DNA of 64,000 nucleotides. Source: Xenorhabdus ehlersii. Its GTDB lineage: Bacteria; Pseudomonadota; Gammaproteobacteria; Enterobacterales; Enterobacteriaceae. The stretch lies in NCBI RefSeq assembly GCF_003610465.1, contig NZ_RAQI01000001.1:744001-808000 (forward strand), read 5' to 3'. Of the stretch, positions 18,820 to 28,337 are shown piece by piece. Both the position numbers and the translations under genes were made by a program. How positions within the stretch are numbered: the first letter of the stretch is position 1; each line of letters begins with the position of its first letter. The notes under the pieces were generated by a model. It searched no databases. It was not told the DNA's origin and worked only from the letters and a program-made list of their open reading frames with translations.

Positions 18820-18895
18820 TATTCCTTTTACTCCACCGACTTGCCCTGATGTTTCAGGGCAGTCTTTTAATTATCAAAGACAACAGGAAACAGAG

Positions 18896-19105
18896 ATGAA
18901 TATTGCCCCGATTGGTGTTCTGGCCCTGCAATATTGCCATAAGCAGTTACCGTTAACCGTGTTGCGAAGCCGTGCCGGATTTTATATCGGCACACTGGAT
19001 GAGGGTGAACCCTGCTCCCGTGAATCCGTGGAATATTTTGCCTACCGTGAACAGGCGGAATTTGCTCTGAAACAAGGGTGCTGGACGCAACGTCAGTCAG
19101 TATAA
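18896..19105 (+). CDS. Small conserved ICE protein (69 aa)
   Basis: No named family is recognised. A paralogue of identical length lies at 59961-60170 and differs at about a dozen positions, mostly conservative, so the frame is under selection. It contains SRAGFYIGT and a C-terminal [11 protein letters not shown]. It has a good AGGAAACAG ribosome-binding site and lies 16 bp before ssb in the same operon. Confidence 0.75.
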   Translation: MNIAPIGVLALQYCHKQLPLTVLRSRAGFYIGTLDEGEPCSRESVEYFAYREQAEFALKQGCWTQRQSV

Positions 19106-19121
19106 CTAAGAGGAAATGGAT

Positions 19122-19637
19122 ATGTCTTCGCGCGGTGTGAACAAAGTTATTTTATTGGGTCATCTGGGGCAAGCTCCGGAAATCCGTTACTTGCCAACGG
19201 GTGGTACGGTCGCAACGCTGTCACTGGCGACGTCAGACAGTTGGCTGGATAAACAAACCGGCGAAACCCGGGAAAAAACCGAATGGCACCGGGTAGTGAT
19301 CTTCGGCAAATTAGCCGAAATTGCGGCGGAGTATCTGCAAAAAGGTGCTCAGGTGTACATTGAAGGCCAGTTGCAAACACGCAAGTGGCAGGATAATCAG
19401 GGACAGGATCGCTATTCCACCGAAGTGGTGGTCAATGTGAATGGCACGATGCAGATGTTGGGCAGTCGTAGTGATGTAAAGAATGCAACGGCACAGCAGG
19501 CTGGGCATAAGTCAGCACAAAAGGGACAACCCTCCCATCCGGTGAAAGAGATAAAAAATACTCAACTGGTACAGACAGCTGTTTTACCGGACGGTGATAA
19601 CGAAGAATTGGGTTGGTTGGATGAAATCCCATTTTGA
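19122..19637 (+). CDS. ssb: Single-stranded DNA-binding protein (ICE copy A)
   Basis: It has an OB-fold (about residues 5-110: [45 protein letters not shown]), then a variable linker and the acidic tail LDEIPF that docks partner proteins. The ATG at 19122 is chosen because GAGGA lies at proper distance and because the paralogue at 60187 starts at the same residue. It coats single-stranded transfer or replication DNA of the element. Confidence 0.93.
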   Translation: MSSRGVNKVILLGHLGQAPEIRYLPTGGTVATLSLATSDSWLDKQTGETREKTEWHRVVIFGKLAEIAAEYLQKGAQVYIEGQLQTRKWQDNQGQDRYSTEVVVNVNGTMQMLGSRSDVKNATAQQAGHKSAQKGQPSHPVKEIKNTQLVQTAVLPDGDNEELGWLDEIPF

Positions 19638-19858
19638 CATTGTCTAACATATGGCCCTGTTATTACAGGGCTGATTAAGTAGCATCTTGGTATGATTTTC
19701 ATTCCATGGACTTAACAAATAAATGATACAAAAGCTACATTCCCCACAGATTTTTTCAATCTTATCCATCCATTTTGTTAATATAGAATCATAACGTCTA
19801 AGTGATGCCTATAATTAAGGATAATTACTCAAATTTTATGCAATAGCATCGAATGAGT

Positions 19859-20068
19859 TTACTTCTTCGTTATTTCTTGTAAGTAGGAGCTAAGGCGAAA
19901 TAGTACTAGCTCTTGATAATATGTAGGTGGGAGTTTCTCGCCAAGTACCCAACTCTGAAGTGTTCTACTAGGGACACCATAAAGTATCTGACACATCTCT
20001 GATTGTGTCATTGCAAGAGATTTTTGATATTTCTTTAGTTCTAAAGAGAACTCTTTCTTTTTTATCAT
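19859..20068 (-). CDS. Small helix-turn-helix regulator of the restriction-modification locus
   Basis: A 69-residue protein starting MIKKKEF, with an HTH pattern LAMTQSEMCQILYGVPSRTLQSW. It is divergent from the methyltransferase gene, with 90 bp between the two starts. Position and size suggest a controller of methylase/endonuclease expression. The frame continues 12 codons upstream to 20104, but this start is more likely. Confidence 0.65.
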   Translation of the reverse strand: MIKKKEFSLELKKYQKSLAMTQSEMCQILYGVPSRTLQSWVLGEKLPPTYYQELVLFRLSSYLQEITKK

Positions 20069-20158
20069 TGTACTTATTCTAAATAAACATTGACGAGTGC
20101 GCACTGAGTGCGTATTATGCCCAGGAATTAATGATACCGAAATTAGACCTAATATACT

Positions 20159-21586
20159 ATGCCAACTGAAACGTACTCAAAGCAATATATCGAAGCAAGT
20201 CAGCTTATTGATAATTTAGTTGAAAAATATAGCAGAAAACTCATAGTTAACTCTGACTTAGATAGAAAGTTAGTTAGTTTTCAGGCAAATAAAATCGAAC
20301 CAATTTTTAGATGGTTTCACTATAGAGAGGGATTCTCAAAGCAGTTAATTGAGTATATTTTGGATAAGCTTGATGCGAAACCAGGGCAAAGTTTACTTGA
20401 TCCTTTTGCTGGGACTGGTGCAGCTCCATTTGTTGCTGAAAAATACAAAGGTATGCATGGTATCGCTATTGAATTAATGCCTGTTGGAGCTTTTTTTATA
20501 AACTGTCGTAATGTATTTGCTAATATTTCGTCTGAACGATTAATTGAATATGCAAAAAAAGCTCTTGAAAGCAGAGATAAATGGCTTTCTGTGGTACCCA
20601 AATGGAAATTTAGCCATTTAAAAATAACTAAAGACGCATTTTCGCCTGAGTCGGAGTTGGAACTATGTAAATACAAAACTTGGCTTGATACACAGGAAGA
20701 TGAGTCATTTAGATTATTTTTAGATTTTGTTTCATTTTCCATTTTAGAAAAATTTAGCTTTACTAGAAAAGATGGACAGTATTTAAGATGGGACTATCGC
20801 TCACCTCGCTTTTATGGTAAAGATAAAAAGACATCTTTTGACAAAGGCCCGATCTATACTTTTTTTGAGGCTTTAAGTGATAAACTTGATCACATAATTA
20901 ATGATCTTGAACATTCGAAAGATCTATTTGAAGATAAAATAAACGCAGAGAAAAAGCAGATTGATATTATTCAAGGATCTGTACTTGAAAAAATAGATGA
21001 ATTAGAAGATGAAAGCTTAGATTTTGTGATTACTTCCCCGCCATATTGTAATCGCTATGATTATACTAGAACTTATGCTTTAGAGCTGGCATATCTTGGT
21101 GTAGATGAAGATATTATTCGGGAGCTTCGTCAGACCTTACTTACTTGCACGGTGGAAAATAAACCAAAGTCATTTGAGTGGATCGAATCTGAATTAAAAA
21201 ATAAAATTGATACTACTTTCAGAAGTCAGACGTGTTTATCAAAGATAGTATCTTTTTTAGATAGTGAAGCAAAAAAAGGAACTTTAAATAATAAAGGCAT
21301 AAAGACAATGGTCGAAGGATATTTCTATGATTCAACCGTTCATCTCGCTCAGGTTTCTAGAAAAATGAAAATTGGGGCAAAGTATGTAATGGTTAATGAT
21401 AATGTTCAGTATAATGGATTAGAAGTACCTGTGGACTTACTATTGTGTGAAATTGCTTCAGAATTTGGGCTTAAAACGAAGACGATTTGGGTTTTGCCTA
21501 AGGGTAAGGGAAATAGCTCGCAACAAATGAAAAAGCATGGACGAAGCGAGCTGAGAAAGTGTGTGTACGTTTGGGAGAAGCAATAA
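20159..21586 (+). CDS. DNA methyltransferase of an AvaI/BsoBI-like type II system
   Basis: A 475-residue protein with AdoMet motif I LLDPFAGTGAAPF (residues 79-91) and catalytic motif IV TSPPYCNRYDYT (near residue 292). TSPPY favours N4-cytosine methylation. The convergent gene resembles AvaI/BsoBI, so the predicted site is CYCGRG. The gene is clearly more AT-rich than ssb and pilL on either side, a sign of separate acquisition. Confidence 0.85.
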   Translation: MPTETYSKQYIEASQLIDNLVEKYSRKLIVNSDLDRKLVSFQANKIEPIFRWFHYREGFSKQLIEYILDKLDAKPGQSLLDPFAGTGAAPFVAEKYKGMHGIAIELMPVGAFFINCRNVFANISSERLIEYAKKALESRDKWLSVVPKWKFSHLKITKDAFSPESELELCKYKTWLDTQEDESFRLFLDFVSFSILEKFSFTRKDGQYLRWDYRSPRFYGKDKKTSFDKGPIYTFFEALSDKLDHIINDLEHSKDLFEDKINAEKKQIDIIQGSVLEKIDELEDESLDFVITSPPYCNRYDYTRTYALELAYLGVDEDIIRELRQTLLTCTVENKPKSFEWIESELKNKIDTTFRSQTCLSKIVSFLDSEAKKGTLNNKGIKTMVEGYFYDSTVHLAQVSRKMKIGAKYVMVNDNVQYNGLEVPVDLLLCEIASEFGLKTKTIWVLPKGKGNSSQQMKKHGRSELRKCVYVWEKQ

Positions 21587-21630
21587 AGAATAACTTATTA
21601 GCTATTATTATGGCTGGCCAGTTTATATCT

Positions 21631-22521
21631 TCATGATATTATGATGTCTATCACTTCATCAAACTGGTCAGGATAGTTTATGTTTGCGGCACCTTTTAGC
21701 CAGCCAGATTCTAGTAGTGAGAATATTTCTTTTGACATGGCAGTTTCAATGGCTGAACCTAAGAATACTAAGTTAGGTGCCCTAATTTCTTTTTTTCCAA
21801 ATGAAGAAATTATACGCTCTAATGCTGTCTTAGCTGTTTTCCAATGTTCATCAGCACCTGCAGGATCTATTCCTCCTTTCAACTCCCCACAGCAAAGGTA
21901 GTCTTCCGGATTTTCAAGATCTCTAGTAATAGCCGAATGACCTTTTAATACTATGATGTCAACAGATTTATCTATAAATTTTGGTTTCTTATCAAAAATT
22001 ATACACCGTTTTTCATCACTATGGCTTGTCCATTGAACCGCAACAATTTTATTTGATTTATTATATTCTGGTTTTGGTGATAGCCTCCGATTCTCTAATT
22101 CAGCTATAATAGAATTTGTAAGCTTCTCTTGTGCTAATTGTCCGATAACATTCCTCATTGTCCCTCCTAGCGAATCACCAGCAGTTAATAAGTAGCGTTG
22201 TTGAAGAGAGCTTACATATTCACCATCATTTAGCTTTGAGAAATCTATTAGTTTGTTAATTATTTCGTCTTGAATGTCTGTTGACAAGTGAGATAAGCTT
22301 TTTTTAGAAAGCATACAGGAAGCTATAACAAATTCGAGTAGAGTATCATCATCTCTAATGTCTTTGATTGTTTCTATATCATTGGCATTTTGGGCGAAAT
22401 ACTGAGCGGTTTTTATAATTGATTCTGTACGCCTAAGTTTTTCATTTGCTTGTGAGAAGAAACCCGTTTCAGTAGCTCCTTTATTAGTTACTAAATCAAA
22501 GGCTTGTGTGACTGTTTTCAT
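21631..22521 (-). CDS. Type II restriction endonuclease, AvaI/BsoBI family
   Basis: A 296-residue protein with the BsoBI-type catalytic block CGELKGGIDPAGADEHWKTA (Glu-x-Lys within ELKGG) and an upstream acidic segment SVDIIVLKG. The family cuts CYCGRG. It converges on the methyltransferase with a 44-bp gap. Length is near the family norm (about 315), and the active-site residues are present, so it looks functional. Confidence 0.85.
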   Translation of the reverse strand: MKTVTQAFDLVTNKGATETGFFSQANEKLRRTESIIKTAQYFAQNANDIETIKDIRDDDTLLEFVIASCMLSKKSLSHLSTDIQDEIINKLIDFSKLNDGEYVSSLQQRYLLTAGDSLGGTMRNVIGQLAQEKLTNSIIAELENRRLSPKPEYNKSNKIVAVQWTSHSDEKRCIIFDKKPKFIDKSVDIIVLKGHSAITRDLENPEDYLCCGELKGGIDPAGADEHWKTAKTALERIISSFGKKEIRAPNLVFLGSAIETAMSKEIFSLLESGWLKGAANINYPDQFDEVIDIIIS

Positions 22522-22944
22522 AAGTTAATCCATTGTTAATATGAATAGATATTTTCCGCCCTTTACAACATGAGAGGGTATAATTTATAAAATTACATAA
22601 CCTAATGTATTTTAATGATTTTTACAATGGGTCTTTTTGCAGATATAAAATTTATTTTTGCCTTATTGTTCTCTATTTAGTGAAAATCAAAAGTAGAAAT
22701 CGCCTTCATCTATTGGGAAAACATGTAATCCTCTTCTAGAAAATATTCGACTTGTGCAAATATTAATCCCTGCTCACTATGAAGTTCGAATGTGAAAATA
22801 TTCTTTGAAAATAACTTAGGAAAGAGCCTATTTTGATTATGGCAATACAGTGAGTGAGGCCAAACTAGCCGTTCAATTTATTTACTTATTAAACTTACAC
22901 ATTCGATTATTGAATTAGATAACTCAATCAGTTAAAGTAAAAAA
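22522..22944. other. Intergenic region between the restriction locus and the Ner-like leader
   Basis: About 420 bp, AT-rich, with no recognisable gene. It is the right-hand border of the restriction-modification insertion; no repeat matching the left border near 19640 was spotted. Confidence 0.4.
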
Positions 22945-23125
22945 GCTATCGGCAAAATCCGATAGTCGGGGATTTGCGACCTCGTTTGTTATCCACTGGT
23001 AGATAGTTTCTACCAGTGTGCCTGCTATCGCCCTTTCAATGGTGGTTCAGGCAGGGGAGACTCACGTCTCGCCGGCTGATAACTCCGGTATCGCAAACCC
23101 TGTCTGAACTACCACCAATAATCAA
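22945..23125 (+). promoter_or_regulatory. Structured, possibly pseudoknotted leader upstream of the Ner-like gene
   Basis: There are several stems: GCTATCGG/CCGATAGT (22945-22966), CACTGGTAGA/TCTACCAGTG (22994-23018, perfect), GGTGGTTCAG-GCAGGG against CCCTGTCTGAACTACCACC (23041-23116) enclosing GAGAC/GTCTC, and TTTGCGA (22973-22979) against TCGCAAA (23091-23097). The last crosses the long stem, so a pseudoknot is possible. The ATG at 23143 follows an AAGGGGA site. Confidence 0.5.
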
Positions 23126-23142
23126 CAGAAGGGGACGCAGGT

Positions 23143-23424
23143 ATGATTAACACTCTACAAGACTGGCACCCAGCCGAAATTATTTGAGCATTACGCAAGT
23201 GTGGTACCACACTCGCCGCTTTATCCCGTGAGTCGGGGCTCAGTTCTTCCACCCTGGCAAATACTCTATCCCGCTCATGGCCCAAAGGGGAACTTATCAT
23301 CGCGACCCGTTTGGGAATGGAACCCGCTGAAATCTGGCCCAGCCGTTATTTCGATGACTACGGAAATTTTATTGAACGAAAAATCCGTCAGTCGGTTGAT
23401 GAAAATCAGGCAGCGGCTGAATAA
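23143..23424 (+). pseudogene. Ner/Nlp-family HTH regulator with in-frame TGA
   Basis: The frame of 94 codons reads MINTLQDWHPAEII-stop-ALRKCGTTLAALSRESG and on through WPKGELIIATRLGMEPAEIWPSRY, the Ner/SfsB-type DNA-binding domain. TGA at 23185-23187 is codon 15. The rest of the frame is intact, so the change is recent, or the protein starts downstream, or the stop is read through. It heads the transfer-gene block. Confidence 0.75.
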
Positions 23425-23575
23425 CGCGCGGATAAAAACCCTGAAATTGACACACAATAACGTTTTTTTCGGTATATTAATTTTCAGCAAACACAGTTGA
23501 GTTGTTCATTGAATACATTACCGGGTTCCTTGCATAGTCAGGATTATTTTACGACTGAGCAGGAACCTATTTGGC

Positions 23576-24118
23576 ATGAAAATAACGGTGTTAATCGGCT
23601 TAATCGCGGTCATACTGACGGGATGTACGACTCCCGTGAAACAACCGCTCCCTCAGCCTTCCCAAAATAGCTTTTCTTCCGTGACGCTGACACGAAATAT
23701 TCAATCAGTTTCACCGGATATTTATCAGCAAACACCCGAAGTCGTCCGTTATGGCCGCTATGTGCTGGTCAGTATCGACCTGACAGCAGCACAGCGTGAT
23801 CCACTTTCTCAACTGATGGATATTCAGCTCCCCGCATCCCAGAATCCCACTGTTGCCGATGCGATGCGTTACGCACTGCGTCAATCCGGTTACGCACTCT
23901 GTGTGCCTGACAAGAGGAATGACATTTTATATCGCCAACCACTGCCGTCCGTGCACGCTCAGTTAGGCCCTGTCAGGTTACGCACTGCGTTGCAGGTGAT
24001 TGCAGGTCCAGCCTGGCAACTGGAAGTGGATGAGGTGCAGCGTGTTGTTTGTCACCATTTGCGGCAGGGTTATCAACTTCCGACTCCGGTCAAACATACT
24101 CAATCGGAAGGGCATTGA
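23576..24118 (+). CDS. pilL: ICE lipoprotein PilL (N-terminal-domain type)
   Basis: A 180-residue protein with lipoprotein signal ILTGC (Cys near residue 17). The middle resembles the PilL/TcpQ-type domain (RYGRYVLVSIDL..., then ALRQSGYALC). In PFGI-1-type elements PilL opens the conjugation cluster. Its TGA overlaps the next ATG (TGATG). Confidence 0.8.
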   Translation: MKITVLIGLIAVILTGCTTPVKQPLPQPSQNSFSSVTLTRNIQSVSPDIYQQTPEVVRYGRYVLVSIDLTAAQRDPLSQLMDIQLPASQNPTVADAMRYALRQSGYALCVPDKRNDILYRQPLPSVHAQLGPVRLRTALQVIAGPAWQLEVDEVQRVVCHHLRQGYQLPTPVKHTQSEGH

Positions 24119-24816
24119 TGAAATTACACCAACTCAGTGTGTTGGTATGGTTGCTGAGCAGTCCGGTCTGGGCAGTAACACCGGCACCGTTAGCTTTGCA
24201 GCAGACACTCACGACAGAAAGCCAGCCGCAATCCCTGAATAATCAGGCTGAACAGTGGCAATTAAGTACCGGCGAATATCAGCGTTATCAGCACCTGATG
24301 AACGGGCCACGGGGTATTCAGTCGCCGGGGCTTGATCCGCTGACCGCATTAGGCATTGAAACCGAAAGAGAGGCCGAACGCCGCCGTTATGCTGAACAGT
24401 GGGTTAAGGCAGAGTTTGCCCGAACGGAAAAAGAACTGCGTTTCCAGCGGGAAGTGAATGCCGCCTGGCAGCGGTTGTTTCCGGATGTTTTGCCGATCAA
24501 TATGGAAAAATCGCATGAAGTAAACGGTCGGTTGGCTCTGTTTGTCAGAACCAAAGATTGCCCACAATGTGACACCCGTTTGGCCGAAGTCTTGGCGGCA
24601 AAGCAACCGGTGGATATCTATCTGGTCGACAGTCAACGTAATGATGACATTTTACGGCAGTGGGCTAAAACGCATCATATTCCGGTTGAACAGGTCCGTA
24701 ACCGACACATCACGCTGAATCATGATGCAGGATACTGGTTCCGGTTTGGCAAAGGACTGATGCCGGTATTATTGCGACAGGGGGAACAAGGATGGCAGGT
24801 CACGTCATTACAATGA
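24118..24816 (+). CDS. ICE conjugation protein, PFL_4693 family
   Basis: A 232-residue protein with a signal peptide (residues 1-19, cut after VWA) and a thioredoxin-like second half with a CPQC pair (FVRTKDCPQCDTRL). It is conserved in ICE transfer operons and probably periplasmic. The start at 24118 overlaps the pilL stop; the upstream open frame is ignored. Confidence 0.82.
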   Translation: MKLHQLSVLVWLLSSPVWAVTPAPLALQQTLTTESQPQSLNNQAEQWQLSTGEYQRYQHLMNGPRGIQSPGLDPLTALGIETEREAERRRYAEQWVKAEFARTEKELRFQREVNAAWQRLFPDVLPINMEKSHEVNGRLALFVRTKDCPQCDTRLAEVLAAKQPVDIYLVDSQRNDDILRQWAKTHHIPVEQVRNRHITLNHDAGYWFRFGKGLMPVLLRQGEQGWQVTSLQ

Positions 24817-25331
24817 AACGGCTGAGCGTATTTCCCATTATCGGTCTGTTATGGATGACTACCGGCCATGCTGAACTGAACGTGATTGCCGATTTAGGCG
24901 GCAAAGATGCCTCGCCCTTTTATGAAAGCATTAATGCCCAGCCGAATTATCGTTCTGCACAGCCCCACCATTTCTCGCCAGAATTGGCGGATGAAGCGGC
25001 CATGTTGCCGGTTAACACACCGGAACTGACACTGGGAAAAGTGATCAACCGCTCACTGCAATTGCCGGGGATTGGAGCGTTATTTCTGATTGGCGATGAT
25101 CCTGACTCTCGTCAGTGGCTAAGTCAGCATGCAGCCCGCCTTGCACAATTGCACGCGGTGGGACTGGTCGTTAATGTCAGTACAATGACTGGATTACAGT
25201 CACTGCGCGCCTTAGCACCGGATATCCTGTTATCACCGGCTTCCGGCACAGAGCTGGCGCGTCGTTTGCAGTTACAGCATTATCCGGTGTTGATCACTGA
25301 AAATGCACTTACGCAGCAGCCCTCATTATGA
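24813..25331 (+). CDS. ICE conjugation protein, PFL_4695 family
   Basis: A 172-residue protein with a signal peptide (MKRLSVFPIIGLLWMTTGHA). The family is defined by position and sequence in SPI-7/PFGI-1-type elements; mechanism unknown. Its ATG overlaps the previous stop (ATGA) and its own stop overlaps the traD start. Confidence 0.82.
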   Translation: MKRLSVFPIIGLLWMTTGHAELNVIADLGGKDASPFYESINAQPNYRSAQPHHFSPELADEAAMLPVNTPELTLGKVINRSLQLPGIGALFLIGDDPDSRQWLSQHAARLAQLHAVGLVVNVSTMTGLQSLRALAPDILLSPASGTELARRLQLQHYPVLITENALTQQPSL

Positions 25332-27391
25332 GCCGTCGTTATGTGGTTGAAGCCCTGCTGCGTCCGGCTGTCGAGCTGAATACCGCTGTGGTTTCAGCGG
25401 TTGCCGCATTTATCTGCATTCGGGCACCTTGGGCGATTGCACTGGCACCTTCAGTCAGCTATGTGATGGCCGGTGGTTTTACTGTATTAGCGATAATACG
25501 CACCTGGCAGGGCATTCAGGTTATCCGTTATCGCCGAAATCTGAGCCGTTTACCGCGTTACCAGATGAGCACAAAACACATTCCCGTCAGTCATCAGCGC
25601 TTGTTTCTGGGCCGGGGTTTTCGCTGGCAGCAGAAGCATACCCAGCGTTTGCAGGATACGCGGCGACCGGAAGTAGAACGATTTGTGCAACCCTCTCAGG
25701 TTTATCAGCTTGCCCGTTTACTGGAGCATCGAACCGAATACCGTTGGTCGGCATTGTCAAATCTGTTGCGTAAAGATTCCCCGTTAAATCCGGTGCGACC
25801 ATTGCCGCCGGTTGGGGGCAATCCGATGATCCACGGCATTGAACCACAGGAAGCGGAAGTGTATATGGATCTGCGCGAGCGGGTCGGGCATACCTTAGTG
25901 ATGGGCACGACGCGGGTGGGGAAAACCCGGCTGGCTGAACTGCTGATAACCCAGGATATCCGGCGCGGTGAAGTGGTGATTGTCTTTGATCCCAAAGGGG
26001 ATGCTGACCTGTTAAGGCGCATCTGGGCAGAAGCCCACCGGGCAGGCCGTGGAAATGAACTTTACCTCTTTCATCTGGGTTGGCCGGAAATCTCGGCACG
26101 TTATAATACGGTCGGGCGGTTTGGCCGGGTCTCCGAAGTCGCTTCCCGTCTGGCGGGGCAATTGAGTGGCGAAGGCAATAGTGCGGCGTTCCGGGAATTT
26201 GCCTGGCGGTTCGTCAATATTGTCGCCCGCGCGTTGGTGGCACTGGGGCACCGGCCGGATTACACGCTTATCACGCGTTACGTCAATAATATCAGCGAAC
26301 TGTATCAACTCTATGCCACCAAAGTGATGGCAGACAGGCAGCCTGCGTTGCTGGAACAAATCAATCAAACCTTCGGAAAGCTGAAAGAGAAAGATATTCC
26401 GCGCAATATGCAGGGGCAGCCGGATGCGCTCCGGCTGTGGGCAATGGAAATGACGCTCAGTTCTGAGGCCGGTAAACAGCTCTATGACCCCATTCTGGAT
26501 GGGTTACGTTCAGCCGTGCGTTATGACCGTACTTATTTTGATAAAATTGTCGCCTCGCTACTGCCTCTGCTGGAAAAGCTGACCACGGGAAAAATCGCAG
26601 AACTGTTATCACCGGATTATCTCAATATGGCGGACTTGCGCCCCATTTTCGACTGGGAGCAGGTGATCCGCAAGAACGGGATTGTCTATATCGGGCTGGA
26701 TGCATTGTCTGACAGTGATGTGGCTTCGGCAGTGGGCAACAGCATGTTTGCGGATTTGGTCAGTGTGGCCGGGCAGATTTATAAATATGGCATGAATGCA
26801 GGGTTGCCGGTGCGCCAGGACGGCAAGCTCGCAATTAACCTGCATTGTGACGAATTCAATGAACTGATGGGGGATGAGTTTATCCCGCTGATTAATAAAG
26901 GCGGGGGCGCCGGTATGCAGGTCACGGCCTATACCCAGACCTCCTCGGATATTGAAGCCCGTATCGGCAGCCCGGCCAAAACCGCGCAGGTGATTGGTAA
27001 CTTTAATACCCTGATTATGCTGCGGGTACGGGATAACCGGACGGCAGAACTGCTCACCAGCCAGTTGCCCGAAGTGGAAATCTACAGCAAGACACTGGTC
27101 TCAGGGCACTCAGATATCGCCGATGTTGAACAGGGACAGGATTTTACCTCATCCACGCAGGATAGGGTCGGCACAGTCAAAACGCCGCTGGTGACGCCGG
27201 CTGAGATGATTAATCTGCCGAAAGGGCGGGCATTCGCCTTATTGGAGGGCGGACAGTTGTGGAAAATTCGCATACCTCTGCCCACCGGCGATGACGATGA
27301 TGCCCTGATGCCGGCGAGTTTGCAGAACATCGCTGAGCATATGCGGCGGCACTACCGCACCAGTGAAAACTGGTGGGAAGAAAAAGGGTAG
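25328..27391 (+). CDS. traD: Type IV coupling protein TraD (ICE type)
   Basis: A 687-residue protein with two N-terminal membrane helices (about residues 17-60), Walker A MGTTRVGKTR near residue 197 and Walker B VVIVFDPKGD near residue 220. It is the inner-membrane ATPase that links the relaxosome to the mating pore. All motifs are intact. It starts 4 bp inside the PFL_4695 gene. Confidence 0.92.
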   Translation: MSRRYVVEALLRPAVELNTAVVSAVAAFICIRAPWAIALAPSVSYVMAGGFTVLAIIRTWQGIQVIRYRRNLSRLPRYQMSTKHIPVSHQRLFLGRGFRWQQKHTQRLQDTRRPEVERFVQPSQVYQLARLLEHRTEYRWSALSNLLRKDSPLNPVRPLPPVGGNPMIHGIEPQEAEVYMDLRERVGHTLVMGTTRVGKTRLAELLITQDIRRGEVVIVFDPKGDADLLRRIWAEAHRAGRGNELYLFHLGWPEISARYNTVGRFGRVSEVASRLAGQLSGEGNSAAFREFAWRFVNIVARALVALGHRPDYTLITRYVNNISELYQLYATKVMADRQPALLEQINQTFGKLKEKDIPRNMQGQPDALRLWAMEMTLSSEAGKQLYDPILDGLRSAVRYDRTYFDKIVASLLPLLEKLTTGKIAELLSPDYLNMADLRPIFDWEQVIRKNGIVYIGLDALSDSDVASAVGNSMFADLVSVAGQIYKYGMNAGLPVRQDGKLAINLHCDEFNELMGDEFIPLINKGGGAGMQVTAYTQTSSDIEARIGSPAKTAQVIGNFNTLIMLRVRDNRTAELLTSQLPEVEIYSKTLVSGHSDIADVEQGQDFTSSTQDRVGTVKTPLVTPAEMINLPKGRAFALLEGGQLWKIRIPLPTGDDDDALMPASLQNIAEHMRRHYRTSENWWEEKG

Positions 27392-27399
27392 TTTCCGAA

Positions 27400-28158
27400 A
27401 TGGCACAGTCAGAAAATCCATCCCGCACCGTCTCCCAACCGCCCCGCAAGCATGGTCTGTTGTATCGCCTGTTATGGGAATGGCCGTGGCAACTGATTGG
27501 CTTTATTGTCATGTCTTGGCTATTCAGTCTGTTACTGGAATATATCGGGATGACTTTTCTCTGGTCGGACGAGGGCGCGGCTCACAGTCAGACCATGATG
27601 AAAACCGAGCTGCAATTTTTATCCACGGAGTTTACCCGGAGTCTGTTGTTGTCAGAACCTTCACAAACGGTCTCTGATTGGCTGGCACAGACCTATCAAT
27701 GGCTGTTTGTTGACAGTGGTTTTATGCACTGGATACAGGGGCAATCACACTCTCAGCTTAATAGCCGCAATGATTTTATGCGTGAATTCAATGCGGTATT
27801 ACATAGCATATCGGGTTATTTGCGGGAATATGCGCTGGCGACGGTGTTTATCACGATGGTGACATTGATCCGGCTGGTCACTCTGGTGTTGTCCGTTCCG
27901 CTGTTTGTGATGGTGATTTTGGTCGCACTGGTTGACGGGCTGGGACGGCGGGATTTACGCCGGTATGGCGCAGGCTATGAATCCAGTTTTGTTTATCATC
28001 ATGCCAAACGGGGCATTAAACCGGCTTGCACCATTCCCTGTGTATTGTATTTATCGTGGCCGGATGTGGTGTATCCCACGGTGATATTATTGCCCGCGGC
28101 ACTCTTGCTGGGGATGGCGGTGGTGATTACAACATCGATGTTTAAGAAATATCTTTAA
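27400..28158 (+). CDS. ICE membrane protein, PFL_4697 family
   Basis: A protein of about 252 residues with helices near residues 25-50, 150-195 and 210-245, conserved directly after traD in this element family. The start MAQSENPSRT at 27400 is preferred over the GTG at 27373. A short copy of its 3' end and terminator recurs at 28904-29002. Confidence 0.82.
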   Translation: MAQSENPSRTVSQPPRKHGLLYRLLWEWPWQLIGFIVMSWLFSLLLEYIGMTFLWSDEGAAHSQTMMKTELQFLSTEFTRSLLLSEPSQTVSDWLAQTYQWLFVDSGFMHWIQGQSHSQLNSRNDFMREFNAVLHSISGYLREYALATVFITMVTLIRLVTLVLSVPLFVMVILVALVDGLGRRDLRRYGAGYESSFVYHHAKRGIKPACTIPCVLYLSWPDVVYPTVILLPAALLLGMAVVITTSMFKKYL

Positions 28159-28238
28159 GCGCTGCATGATGGAAGGCAAAACAGGTTTTTATTTTGCCTT
28201 CGGTTGTTAGTAGACAAGCCGCGTGAGCGGTGTGTCAG
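28138..28238. repeat. Direct repeat, left copy (3' end of the PFL_4697 gene plus terminator)
   Basis: It runs from ATGTTTAAGAAATAT through a hairpin (AAGGCAAAA/TTTTGCCTT, 28173-28200) to GACAAGCCGC...GTCAG. It matches 28904-29002 except that the hairpin arms have different but still complementary sequences. Confidence 0.8.
28173..28200 (+). terminator. Terminator hairpin after the PFL_4697 gene
   Basis: AAGGCAAAA pairs with TTTTGCCTT around a T-rich loop, 15 bp after the gene's stop codon. It is probably a bidirectional terminator. Confidence 0.6.
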
Positions 28239-28337
28239 TGATAAGTATTAATACATTTATTTCATTTAAAATGCTATTTTTCAGTTTTGAATTATTATGA
28301 ATATGTAATAAATAACCAAATCCATACATATTCAATT

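Noticed and set aside
25429..26099. Several ORFs over 100 codons in other frames within traD
   Set aside because: Shadows of the clearly coding traD frame; no motifs of their own.
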